DNA from: Mycobacterium kansasii ATCC 12478
Lineage (GTDB): Bacteria; Actinomycetota; Actinomycetes; Mycobacteriales; Mycobacteriaceae
Reading direction: 5' to 3'
Assembly: GCF_000157895.3 (NCBI RefSeq)
Contig: NC_022663.1
Coordinates: forward strand, 4,030,001 to 4,094,000
Length of the DNA: 64,000 bases
Of the stretch, positions 17,579 to 24,394 are shown piece after piece. Below the pieces are notes generated by a model. That model made no database searches, had not been told where the DNA came from, and saw only the letters and a program-made list of their open reading frames with translations. The translations under genes and the position numbers were made by a program. Numbering within the stretch: position 1 is the first letter of the stretch; each line of letters opens with the position of its first letter.

Positions 17579-19252
17579 ATGATGACGCGAGGGCGTAAGC
17601 CGACTCCGGGCCGCATCACTTTCGTGGGTTCTGGTCCCGGCGACCCGGGTCTGCTGACCACACGGGCTGCCGCGGTGTTGGCGAACGCCGCTCTGGTGTT
17701 CACCGACCCCGATGTACCCGAACCGGTGCTGGCGCTGATCGGCAAGGACCTGCCACCGGTATCCGGGCCGGCGCCGGCTGCCGCCCATGCGGGGGAGAAC
17801 GTCGGCGTGGCTGCGGGAGAGTCCGCCCCGAGCGCCCCGGCGGTAGTCTCGAGCGGCCCCGACATCCGCCCGGCGCTGGGCGAACCCGCCGATGTGGCCA
17901 AGACGCTGACCGCCGAGGCCCGTTCGGGTGCCGACGTGGTGCGGCTGGTGGCCGGCGACCCGTTGTCGGTGGACGCGGTGATCACCGAGGTGAACGCCGT
18001 GGCACGCACCCACCTGCACTTCGAGGTCGTGCCCGGGCTGGCCGCCACCAGCGCGGTCCCGACCTATGCCGGGCTGCCGCTGGGCTCCTCGCACACGGTG
18101 GCCGACGTGCGCGGCGAACTCGATGACACCGACTGGGACGCGCTGGCCGCCGCCCCCGGACCGCTGATCCTGCAGGCGACCGCGTCGCATCTGGCCGACG
18201 CCGCACGCACCCTGCTCGACCACGAGCTGGCCGACACGACACCGTGCGTGGTCACCGCGCACGGCACCACCTGCCAGCAGCGCTCCGTCGAAACCACGCT
18301 GCAGGGACTGACCGATCCGGCCATCCTGGGCGGCGCCGACCCCGCTGGCCCGTTCGCCGGGCCGCTGGTGGTGACCATCGGCAAGACCGTGAGCAACCGG
18401 GGCAAGCTGAACTGGTGGGAGAGCCGGGCGCTGTACGGCTGGACGGTGCTGGTGCCCCGCACCAAGGACCAGGCCGGCGAGATGAGCGAGCGGTTGACGT
18501 CCTACGGGGCGCTGCCGGTCGAGGTGCCGACCATTGCCGTCGAACCGCCGCGCAGCCCCGCGCAGATGGAACGCGCCGTCAAGGGCCTGGTTGATGGCCG
18601 GTTCCAATGGGTGGTGTTCACCTCGACCAACGCGGTGCGGGCCGTCTGGGAGAAATTCGGCGAATTCGGTCTGGATGCGCGGGCGTTCTCCGGGGTCAAG
18701 ATCGCTTGTGTCGGCGAGTCGACCGCCGACCGGGTTCGTGCCTTCGGGATCAGTCCCGAGCTGGTGCCGTCCGGCGAGCAGTCGTCGATGGGTCTGCTCG
18801 ACGAATTCCCGCCGTATGACAGCATTTTCGACCCGGTCAACCGGGTCCTGCTGCCGCGCGCCGACATCGCCACCGAAACGCTGGCCGAGGGACTGCGCGA
18901 ACGTGGCTGGGAAATCGAGGACGTCACCGCCTACCGGACCGTGCGGGCCGCGCCGCCGCCGGCGGCCACCCGCGAAATGATCAAGACGGGCGGTTTCGAC
19001 GCGGTGTGCTTCACCTCGAGTTCCACCGTGCGCAACCTGGTCGGCATTGCCGGTAAGCCGCACGCGCGCACCATCATCGCCTGCATCGGCCCCAAGACGG
19101 CCGAGACCGCCGCCGAATTCGGGCTTCGGGTGGATGTTCAGCCGGAGACCGCCGCCGTGGGTCCACTGGTGGACGCCCTGGCCGAGCATGCCGCCAGATT
19201 GCGCGCCGAGGGGGCGCTGCCGCCGCCACGCAAGAAGAGCCGCAGGCGCTAG
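17579..19252 (+). CDS. hemD: Fused uroporphyrinogen methyltransferase / uroporphyrinogen-III synthase
   Basis: A 557-residue two-domain protein. Residues ~1-250 resemble SUMT/CobA-type tetrapyrrole methylases: ITFVGSGPGDPGLLTTRAA at the start, then VVRLVAGDPLSVDAV and VPGLAATSAVPTYAG. The C-terminal ~260 residues are uroporphyrinogen-III synthase, with VLVPRTKDQAGEMSERL, VVFTSTNAVRAVWEKF and CFTSSSTVRNLV. An Ala/Pro-rich stretch near residues 60-95 interrupts the methylase domain as in the recalled M. tuberculosis protein. ATG at 17579 has GGGAG five bases upstream; an in-frame TTG at 17558 overlaps the hemC stop. The TAG stop runs directly into the 56-bp repeat array. Confidence 0.95.
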   Translation: MMTRGRKPTPGRITFVGSGPGDPGLLTTRAAAVLANAALVFTDPDVPEPVLALIGKDLPPVSGPAPAAAHAGENVGVAAGESAPSAPAVVSSGPDIRPALGEPADVAKTLTAEARSGADVVRLVAGDPLSVDAVITEVNAVARTHLHFEVVPGLAATSAVPTYAGLPLGSSHTVADVRGELDDTDWDALAAAPGPLILQATASHLADAARTLLDHELADTTPCVVTAHGTTCQQRSVETTLQGLTDPAILGGADPAGPFAGPLVVTIGKTVSNRGKLNWWESRALYGWTVLVPRTKDQAGEMSERLTSYGALPVEVPTIAVEPPRSPAQMERAVKGLVDGRFQWVVFTSTNAVRAVWEKFGEFGLDARAFSGVKIACVGESTADRVRAFGISPELVPSGEQSSMGLLDEFPPYDSIFDPVNRVLLPRADIATETLAEGLRERGWEIEDVTAYRTVRAAPPPAATREMIKTGGFDAVCFTSSSTVRNLVGIAGKPHARTIIACIGPKTAETAAEFGLRVDVQPETAAVGPLVDALAEHAARLRAEGALPPPRKKSRRR

Positions 19253-19253
19253 T

Positions 19254-19477
19254 GCTCGGCGGTGATCGCAAGCGTGGCGGAGCCGGGCGCAGCGGGTCGC
19301 CGCGCATGAGCTCGGCGGTGATCGCAAGCGTGGCGGAGCCGGGCGCAGCGGGTCGCCGCGCATGAGCTCGGCGGTGATCGCAAGCGTGGCGGAGCCGGGC
19401 GCAGCGGGTCGCCGCGCATGAGCTCGGCGGTGATCGCAAGCGTGGCGGAGCCGGGCGCAGCGGGTCGCCGCGCATGA
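19254..19477 (+). repeat. Four perfect 56-bp tandem repeats (MIRU-like) between hemD and hemB
   Basis: Identical 56-base units begin at 19254, 19310, 19366 and 19422. Each unit ends ...cgcgcATGA, so an ATG overlaps a TGA. Three identical 60-base mini-ORFs (19306-19365, 19362-19421, 19418-19477) each encode MSSAVIASVAEPGAAGRRA and overlap the next start by four bases. The last TGA overlaps the hemB ATG in the same way. A GTG at 19252 overlaps the hemD TAG and runs in frame into the first ATG. Because 56 is not a multiple of three, each unit shifts frame and the chain is uninterrupted. This matches the described behaviour of mycobacterial interspersed repetitive units, which link operon genes by overlapping stop-start codons. 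Confidence 0.95.
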
Positions 19478-20454
19478 GCTGGCCGCGGCAGCGCCCACGC
19501 CGGCTCCGCGCAACCCCCGCGATGCGCCGTTTGGTGGCGCAAACCTCTTTGGAGCCAAGGCATTTGGTGCTACCGATGTTCGTCGCCGAGGGCATATCGG
19601 AATCGCAGCCCATCCGTTCTATGCCGGGCGTTGTGCAGCACACCCGTGATTCGCTGCGCAGCGCCGCCGCCGACGCGGTCGCTGCCGGAGTGGGCGGGCT
19701 GATGCTATTCGGCGTGCCCCGTGACCAGGACAAGGACGCTGTCGGCTCGGCCGGCACCGATCCGGACGGCATCCTCAACGTCGCGCTTCGGGACCTGGCC
19801 AAGGACCTGGGCGACGCGACGGTGTTGATGGCCGACACCTGCCTGGACGAGTTCACCGACCACGGGCATTGCGGTGTCCTCGACGAGCGCGGCCGGGTCG
19901 ACAACGACGCCACCGTGGACCGCTACGTGGAACTGGCGGTGGCCCAAGCACGGGCAGGGGCCCACGTGGTCGGTCCGAGCGGAATGATGGACGGCCAGGT
20001 GGGCGCGATCCGCGACGGCCTGGACGCCGCCGGCTACACCGACGTGGTGATCCTGGCCTACGCCGCCAAGTTCGCCTCGGCGTTCTACGGACCCTTCCGG
20101 GAGGCGGTGAGCTGCAGCCTGTCCGGCGACCGGCGGACCTACCAGCAGGAACCGGGCAATGCGCGCGAGGCGCTGCGGGAAATCCAGCTGGATCTGGACG
20201 AGGGCGCCGATATCGTGATGGTCAAACCGGCGATGGGGTATCTGGACATCGTGTCCGCGGCTGCCGCGAATTCGCCGGTGCCGGTGGCGGCCTACCAGGT
20301 CTCGGGGGAGTACGCGATGATTTGCGCGGCCGCGGCTCACAACTGGATCGACGAACGTGCCGCCGCGCTGGAATCGCTGACCAGCATCCGGCGCGCCGGG
20401 GCCGATATCGTGCTCAGCTACTGGGCCGCCGAAGCGGCGGGTTGGCTTTCGTGA
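19474..20454 (+). CDS. hemB: Porphobilinogen synthase (delta-aminolaevulinate dehydratase)
   Basis: Condenses two 5-aminolaevulinates to porphobilinogen. The 326-residue protein shows the Schiff-base lysines in LAYAAKFASAFYGPF (~residue 205) and VMVKPAMGYLD (~250). The metal region reads MADTCLDEFTDHGHCGVL. The middle Cys of zinc-type enzymes is replaced by Asp, so a magnesium-type or mixed site is likely (inference). The N-terminus MSWPRQRPRRLRATPAMRRL is close to that recalled for M. tuberculosis. Its first codon is supplied by the terminal ATGA of the repeat array, with no separate Shine-Dalgarno evident, so translation probably depends on coupling from the mini-ORF chain. Confidence 0.96.
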   Translation: MSWPRQRPRRLRATPAMRRLVAQTSLEPRHLVLPMFVAEGISESQPIRSMPGVVQHTRDSLRSAAADAVAAGVGGLMLFGVPRDQDKDAVGSAGTDPDGILNVALRDLAKDLGDATVLMADTCLDEFTDHGHCGVLDERGRVDNDATVDRYVELAVAQARAGAHVVGPSGMMDGQVGAIRDGLDAAGYTDVVILAYAAKFASAFYGPFREAVSCSLSGDRRTYQQEPGNAREALREIQLDLDEGADIVMVKPAMGYLDIVSAAAANSPVPVAAYQVSGEYAMICAAAAHNWIDERAAALESLTSIRRAGADIVLSYWAAEAAGWLS

Positions 20455-20465
20455 CGGAGGCTTCG

Positions 20466-21005
20466 ATGACATCATCGGGGGACACCAAATCCAAGCCGTT
20501 GTTCTACGAACCCGGCGCCAGCTGGTATTGGCTGTTGGCCGGTCCGATCGCGGCGGTGTCGATGATTTTGATCGAAATGTCCGGCGGCGGCGGGGTTGGG
20601 CTGGTGACGCCGGCGATTTTCCTGGTGATGGTGTCGGTGTTCGTGGCGGTGCAAGTGAAGGCGGCGCGTATCCACACCTCCGTGGAACTCACCGAAGACG
20701 CGTTGCGACAGGGCACCGAGACCATCCTGGTGTCCGAGATCGTGAAGGTGTTTCCCGAGCCGGAGAATTCGGAGGCATCGGGCAAGCCGTTGGCCAAGTG
20801 GCAGTCGGCGCGGGCGCTCGGCGAACTGGTCGGGGTGCCGCGGGGCCGGGTGGGCATCGGTCTGAAGCTCACCGGGGGCCGCACCGCCCAAGCCTGGGCG
20901 CGACGGCATCGTCACTTGCGGGCTGCGCTGACTCCACTGGTTACCGAGCGTGTCGAGCCCGTTCAGATGGACGTCGACGATGACGACACGGGGTCGGCGC
21001 GGTGA
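20466..21005 (+). CDS. Two-TM membrane protein, DUF3093-like
   Basis: A 179-residue protein with a short cytoplasmic N-terminus and two adjacent hydrophobic helices (about residues 20-40 and 45-65, WYWLLAGPIAAVSMILIEM and VTPAIFLVMVSVFVAV). A soluble, mixed-charge C-terminal domain follows, containing VELTEDALRQGTETI and an Asp-rich tail. The layout resembles DUF3093 family proteins, and its position after hemB matches Rv0513. Function is unknown. ATG at 20466 follows GGAGG by five bases, 11 bases after the hemB stop; an in-frame GTG overlaps that stop. It overlaps the next gene by four bases. Confidence 0.75.
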   Translation: MTSSGDTKSKPLFYEPGASWYWLLAGPIAAVSMILIEMSGGGGVGLVTPAIFLVMVSVFVAVQVKAARIHTSVELTEDALRQGTETILVSEIVKVFPEPENSEASGKPLAKWQSARALGELVGVPRGRVGIGLKLTGGRTAQAWARRHRHLRAALTPLVTERVEPVQMDVDDDDTGSAR

Positions 21006-21283
21006 CCGCCCGTCACCGGGCGATGGCCGAGCTGACCGTGGCCTTGGCCGCTGTGGTGGCCACCGCGGCGAGTTGGCTGCATACCCGGTCGACAGTGGTG
21101 GTGGGGCCGGTTGCCGACGGGCAGCCGGTCACCGTGTCGGTGGTCTATCACCCGCAGCTGCTGGTGCTGACGTTGTTGCTGGCGACGGTCGCCGGAATTT
21201 TCGCGGTGGTGGGGGCGGCCCGGTTGCGGCGAAGTGCCCGGCCATCGGCGGGGGCTGAGCCGACTGCTAAGCCGTCTTCCTGA
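21002..21283 (+). CDS. Small two-TM membrane protein
   Basis: A 93-residue protein with two predicted transmembrane helices, TVALAAVVATAASWLHTR (about 10-28) and PQLLVLTLLLATVAGIFAVV (about 51-70). A short extracytoplasmic loop joins them and the tail is polar. It corresponds by place to Rv0514. Function is unknown. GTG at 21002 overlaps the previous stop, so it belongs to the haem operon transcript. Its 3' end overlaps the convergent anti-anti-sigma gene by 17 bases. Confidence 0.7.
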   Translation: MTARHRAMAELTVALAAVVATAASWLHTRSTVVVGPVADGQPVTVSVVYHPQLLVLTLLLATVAGIFAVVGAARLRRSARPSAGAEPTAKPSS

Positions 21284-21716
21284 TCAGCGGCAGGACCAGC
21301 TGACGGCGGCTGACGATGGCGTCAGCCAAGTCGCGAAGCGCCTCGTGGACGGAACCGGTGAGCGGAAACAGTGCATCGTCGCGGTCGTCGCCGAGCAGCT
21401 GGCGGACGGCTGGGCTCGCCACCAGCGACCACTGCACGCCGGCAGCATGGCAGTTCTCGTCGAGCATGTGCAACAGCGAGATAGCGGCCGCAGAGAAGTA
21501 GTCGACCTCGCTCAGGTCGAGGACCACGGGATGATCCTCGAGGATGAACCGCTGCAGGTACTTGCCGACCTCGTCGATGTTGACGGCGTCGATGTCGCCA
21601 CGGATGGTCACCACCGTCGCCAGGTGACGACAGTGCGCGCGAATGTGAGCACCGGCGCAGTCGTAGGTCCAGTTTCCCCGTCGACCCGTCGGATCAGCGA
21701 CGTCGGCGATAGTCAT
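21267..21716 (-). CDS. STAS-domain anti-anti-sigma factor-like protein
   Basis: A 149-residue single STAS domain protein (Rv0516c-like). Core strands ATVVTIRGDIDAVN and PVVLDLSEVDYFSAAAISLL are visible. The second carries Ser residues at the place where SpoIIAA-type proteins are phosphorylated, although the classical DSSG is replaced by YFSAA. Such proteins bind anti-sigma kinases or act in Ser/Thr kinase signalling; the M. tuberculosis orthologue has been linked to PknD and osmotic stress. ATG at 21716 has a GAGG-like sequence upstream and gives the expected N-terminus; an upstream in-frame ATG at 21764 would add 16 unsupported residues. Confidence 0.85.
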   Translation of the reverse strand: MTIADVADPTGRRGNWTYDCAGAHIRAHCRHLATVVTIRGDIDAVNIDEVGKYLQRFILEDHPVVLDLSEVDYFSAAAISLLHMLDENCHAAGVQWSLVASPAVRQLLGDDRDDALFPLTGSVHEALRDLADAIVSRRQLVLPLIRKTA

Positions 21717-22086
21717 GAGCGGCCTCACTCCCCGTGGCAGTCTGCGCCCAACGCTAAACCGCAAACCTAAGGAGACCGAAAGCCGCGTCTAACTCTTTGC
21801 TAAGAGCGATTTTCGCGGCAGTTGCCAAGCCTCCAGCAACGTCGGACGCACCAGGGGCGGCGGATTCCACGGCAACCTCCCAGGATGTGCCCGTGCCGTC
21901 GGGAGCGTCTCGCTGTTAGGCTGCGATGGCTGCCCATCGCCAGTCGGCGGGCTGGAGAACAGGCGGGTCGCCCGCTCAGCCGAAGCAGCAGGCGAACGCC
22001 CGACGACAATGCGCGCCACGTAGCGAGGTGGGGCAGCGGCACCACCCGCCCGTCGGGGAGCTTGCGGGGCGGAGTCGGGCAATCGG
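21717..22086. other. Intergenic region between divergent genes
   Basis: These 370 bases separate the minus-strand STAS gene from the plus-strand acyltransferase and should hold both promoters. Short open frames on both strands show no recognisable family and no Shine-Dalgarno. I see no repeat or RNA motif I can support. Confidence 0.6.
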
Positions 22087-23379
22087 ATGACGAAACAGCA
22101 GAGTCCAGACGGAAAGAGCGTCGTGCGCACCGGAGACATCACCGCAGACATCAGGGGTGAGATCCGCGGGGAGATCAAGTCGCTGACGGGGCTTCGCATC
22201 ATCGCCGCCGTGTGGGTCGTGCTGTTTCACTTCCGGCCGATGCTGGGCGATGCATCGCCGGATTTCCGCGATGCCCTCGCGCCGGTGCTCAATTGCGGTG
22301 CGCAGGGCGTCGACCTGTTCTTCATTCTCAGTGGCTTTGTGCTGACCTGGAACTACCTTGACCGCATGGGCAGGTCCTGGTCGACCCGCGCCACCGTGCA
22401 TTTCCTGTGGTTGCGGCTGGCCCGGGTGTGGCCGGTCTACCTGGTCACCTTGCACCTGGCCGCACTGCTGGTGATCTTGAGCCTGCACGTCGGGCATGTG
22501 CCGCTGCCGGAAGTGCGAGATCTCACCGCTATCAGCTACGTGCGGCAGATCCTGTTGGTGCAGTTGTGGTTTCAGCCGTTCTTCGACGGGTCCAGTTGGG
22601 ACGGTCCGGCCTGGTCGATCAGCGCCGAATGGCTGGCCTACCTGCTGTTCGGTCTGCTCATCCTGGTGATCTTGCGGATGGAACGCGCTACGCGCGCCCG
22701 CAGCCTGATGCTGCTGGCTTTCGCCGCGTCGTTGCCTCCGGTGCTGCTGTTGCTGGCCAGCGGCCAGTTCTACACGCCGTGGAGCTGGCTGCCACGCATC
22801 GTCACACAGTTCATCGCGGGGGCGCTGGCCTGTGCAGCGGTGCGCCGGTTGCGGCTGTCCGATCGTGCTCGCCGAGTGGCCGGATACCTTGCCCTGCTGC
22901 TGATTGCGGTCATGGTGGCCGTCATGTACTGGTTGGACGCGCATCCCATCACCGGAGTCGTGGACAGCGGCGGCGTGGTCGACGTGTTGTTCGTTCCGCT
23001 GGTGATCACGCTGGCGGTCGGCGTCGGCAGCCTGCCGAGACTGCTGTCGACGCGGCTGATGGTTTATGGCGGGCAAATCTCATTTTGCCTGTACATGGTG
23101 CATGAGCTGGTGCACACGGGGTGGGGCTGGGCCGTCCTTCAATTCGATCTGACGCCGCAGGACAACCCGTGGAAATGGAACATCATCGGCCTGCTCGCGA
23201 TCGCCGTGGGTGCCTCGATCTTGCTGTATCACCTCGTCGAGGAGCCCGCGCGGCGCTGGATGCGCAAGATGGTAGATGTAAGAGCACTGCACCGGAAAAG
23301 CGAATCCGCTGAGTCGACGAGCGCGACGCTTCATCCGATCGACGGTGCGCGGGAAGCGGTTTCGGCCCGCGCGGTGTGA
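22087..23379 (+). CDS. Membrane acyltransferase (Acyl_transf_3 family)
   Basis: A 430-residue integral membrane acyltransferase of the OafA/NodX type without a fused SGNH domain (Rv0517-like). After about 35 polar residues it shows the family start SLTGLRIIAAVWVVLFHF with the conserved His. Then come LNCGAQGVDLFFILSGFVLTW with the FFILSG motif and about ten hydrophobic helices, ending near residue 395. Members acylate sugars or lipids using cytoplasmic acyl donors. ATG at 22087 is preceded by a purine-rich stretch. A secreted SGNH hydrolase follows 77 bases downstream, so the pair may add and remove, or transfer, acyl groups on an envelope glycan. Confidence 0.85.
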   Translation: MTKQQSPDGKSVVRTGDITADIRGEIRGEIKSLTGLRIIAAVWVVLFHFRPMLGDASPDFRDALAPVLNCGAQGVDLFFILSGFVLTWNYLDRMGRSWSTRATVHFLWLRLARVWPVYLVTLHLAALLVILSLHVGHVPLPEVRDLTAISYVRQILLVQLWFQPFFDGSSWDGPAWSISAEWLAYLLFGLLILVILRMERATRARSLMLLAFAASLPPVLLLLASGQFYTPWSWLPRIVTQFIAGALACAAVRRLRLSDRARRVAGYLALLLIAVMVAVMYWLDAHPITGVVDSGGVVDVLFVPLVITLAVGVGSLPRLLSTRLMVYGGQISFCLYMVHELVHTGWGWAVLQFDLTPQDNPWKWNIIGLLAIAVGASILLYHLVEEPARRWMRKMVDVRALHRKSESAESTSATLHPIDGAREAVSARAV

Positions 23380-23456
23380 CGGTTGCAGCGCGTCGACGAC
23401 GAGTTTGCCTGGATTCCTCGTACGATGACGACGCCGTATCCCAGCGGAGGTTGGTA

Positions 23457-24131
23457 GTGAGTCGGGTGGCCATGTTCATCATTGGTCTGACTCTGATGGC
23501 CGGCGCAACCCCGGCAACCCTTGGCTACCGCCCGCTGACCATGGATTTCCGGCTCACCCACCTCGCGGTGATCGGTGACTCCTATACCGCCGGCACCGAC
23601 GAGGGAGGCCTGGGCTCCACGTCGTGGACGGCACGCGCCTGGCAGGCGCTGGCTCGCGCCGGAGAGCGGATTGCCGCCGAGGTGGCAGCCGAGGGCCGGG
23701 CCGGTTACGGGGTGCCCGGTGACCATGGCAGCGTCTTCGAGGATCTGACCGCCAGGGCGGTCAAGCCCGACGATGTGCTGGTCGTGTTCTTCGGCTCCCG
23801 CAACGACGAAGGCGTCGACCCGCAACTGCTGGCCGAAAAGGCCGGCGAGACATTCGATCTGGCGCGCCGCTTGGCGCCGTCCGCGAGGCTGCTGGTGATC
23901 GGGCCGCCGTGGCCCACCGCCGAGGTCCCCGACTGGGTGCTGCAGATTCGCGACGTGCTCAACGCCGCGGCTCACGCCGCGGGAGCAGCATTCGTCGATC
24001 CGATCGGCGACGGCTGGTTCGTGGACAGGCCCGAGTTGATCGGCGCCGACGGCGTGCACCCCACCGATGCCGGGCATCAGTATCTGGCGGACAAGATCGC
24101 ACCGCTCATTCGCGCGCAGTTGCTTCGATGA
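23457..24131 (+). CDS. Secreted SGNH/GDSL hydrolase
   Basis: A 224-residue exported esterase-like protein (Rv0518-like). The N-terminus VSRVAMFIIGLTLMAGATPA is a signal peptide or uncleaved anchor. Block I is LAVIGDSYTAGTD with the nucleophilic Ser. The Asn block is FFGSRNDEG, and the C-terminal Asp-His block is GADGVHPTDAGHQYLA. GTG at 23457 is chosen because CGGAGG ends six bases upstream and the signal peptide starts there; the longer open frame from 23376 adds unsupported charged residues. Probable substrate: an O-acyl group on envelope carbohydrate or lipid. Confidence 0.85.
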   Translation: MSRVAMFIIGLTLMAGATPATLGYRPLTMDFRLTHLAVIGDSYTAGTDEGGLGSTSWTARAWQALARAGERIAAEVAAEGRAGYGVPGDHGSVFEDLTARAVKPDDVLVVFFGSRNDEGVDPQLLAEKAGETFDLARRLAPSARLLVIGPPWPTAEVPDWVLQIRDVLNAAAHAAGAAFVDPIGDGWFVDRPELIGADGVHPTDAGHQYLADKIAPLIRAQLLR

Positions 24132-24185
24132 GCGGGCTGATTTTCGTCCAAACCTTCAGCCGCACAAGGTGTTAAGTGTCGCCAT

Positions 24186-24302
24186 TCAGTCTTCCGCGTG
24201 CCTTTCGTAGTCCCAACGCTCAAGGCGCGCTTGCAATTGCACGAGACCGAGCCCGGCGACTGGCGTGAGCGCCGTCACAAATATCAGCATCAACGGACTC
24301 AT
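24186..24302 (-). CDS. 38-residue single-TM small membrane protein
   Basis: A short open frame of 39 codons with ATG at 24302, preceded by GGAGG seven bases upstream. It reads MSPLMLIFVTALTPVAGLGL and then VQLQARLERWDYERHAED. This gives one hydrophobic helix (residues 3-22) followed by an amphipathic, strongly charged C-terminus with Trp-Asp-Tyr. I recall similar short proteins with a LERWDYERH tail in other mycobacteria, unannotated or labelled hypothetical. It lies 92 bases downstream of the OafA-type gene on the same strand, with an imperfect palindrome in between. It may be a membrane regulator or subunit; function unknown. Confidence 0.7.
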   Translation of the reverse strand: MSPLMLIFVTALTPVAGLGLVQLQARLERWDYERHAED

Positions 24303-24329
24303 CTCGAAACCTCCAAGACTCTTTCAGTG

Positions 24330-24351
24330 ATAACACGTTCTGCGTGGTTAT
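24330..24351 (-). promoter_or_regulatory. Imperfect palindrome upstream of the 38-residue gene
   Basis: On the minus strand the 22 bases start ATAACCAC and end GTGTTAT, pairing imperfectly around CGCAGAAC. It lies 28 bases before the small ORF start in an AT-richer patch. It could be an operator or weak hairpin. Confidence 0.3.
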
Positions 24352-24394
24352 GTGGTTCATTCGCAAAGAAATTCATCCGTGTCGTAATCCAACT

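Noticed and set aside
15690..17579. A 629-codon minus-strand frame opposite hemA and hemC
   Set aside because: Shadow of two certain genes; no recognisable domain and no ribosome site.
19254..19477. CRISPR array
   Set aside because: The four units are directly adjacent with no spacers, and no cas genes are in the window.
17270..19558. A 762-codon open frame on the minus strand across hemD and the repeats
   Set aside because: It is antisense to hemC/hemD, which have clear domains, and its composition (Arg/Gly/His-rich) is typical of the shadow of GC-rich codons.
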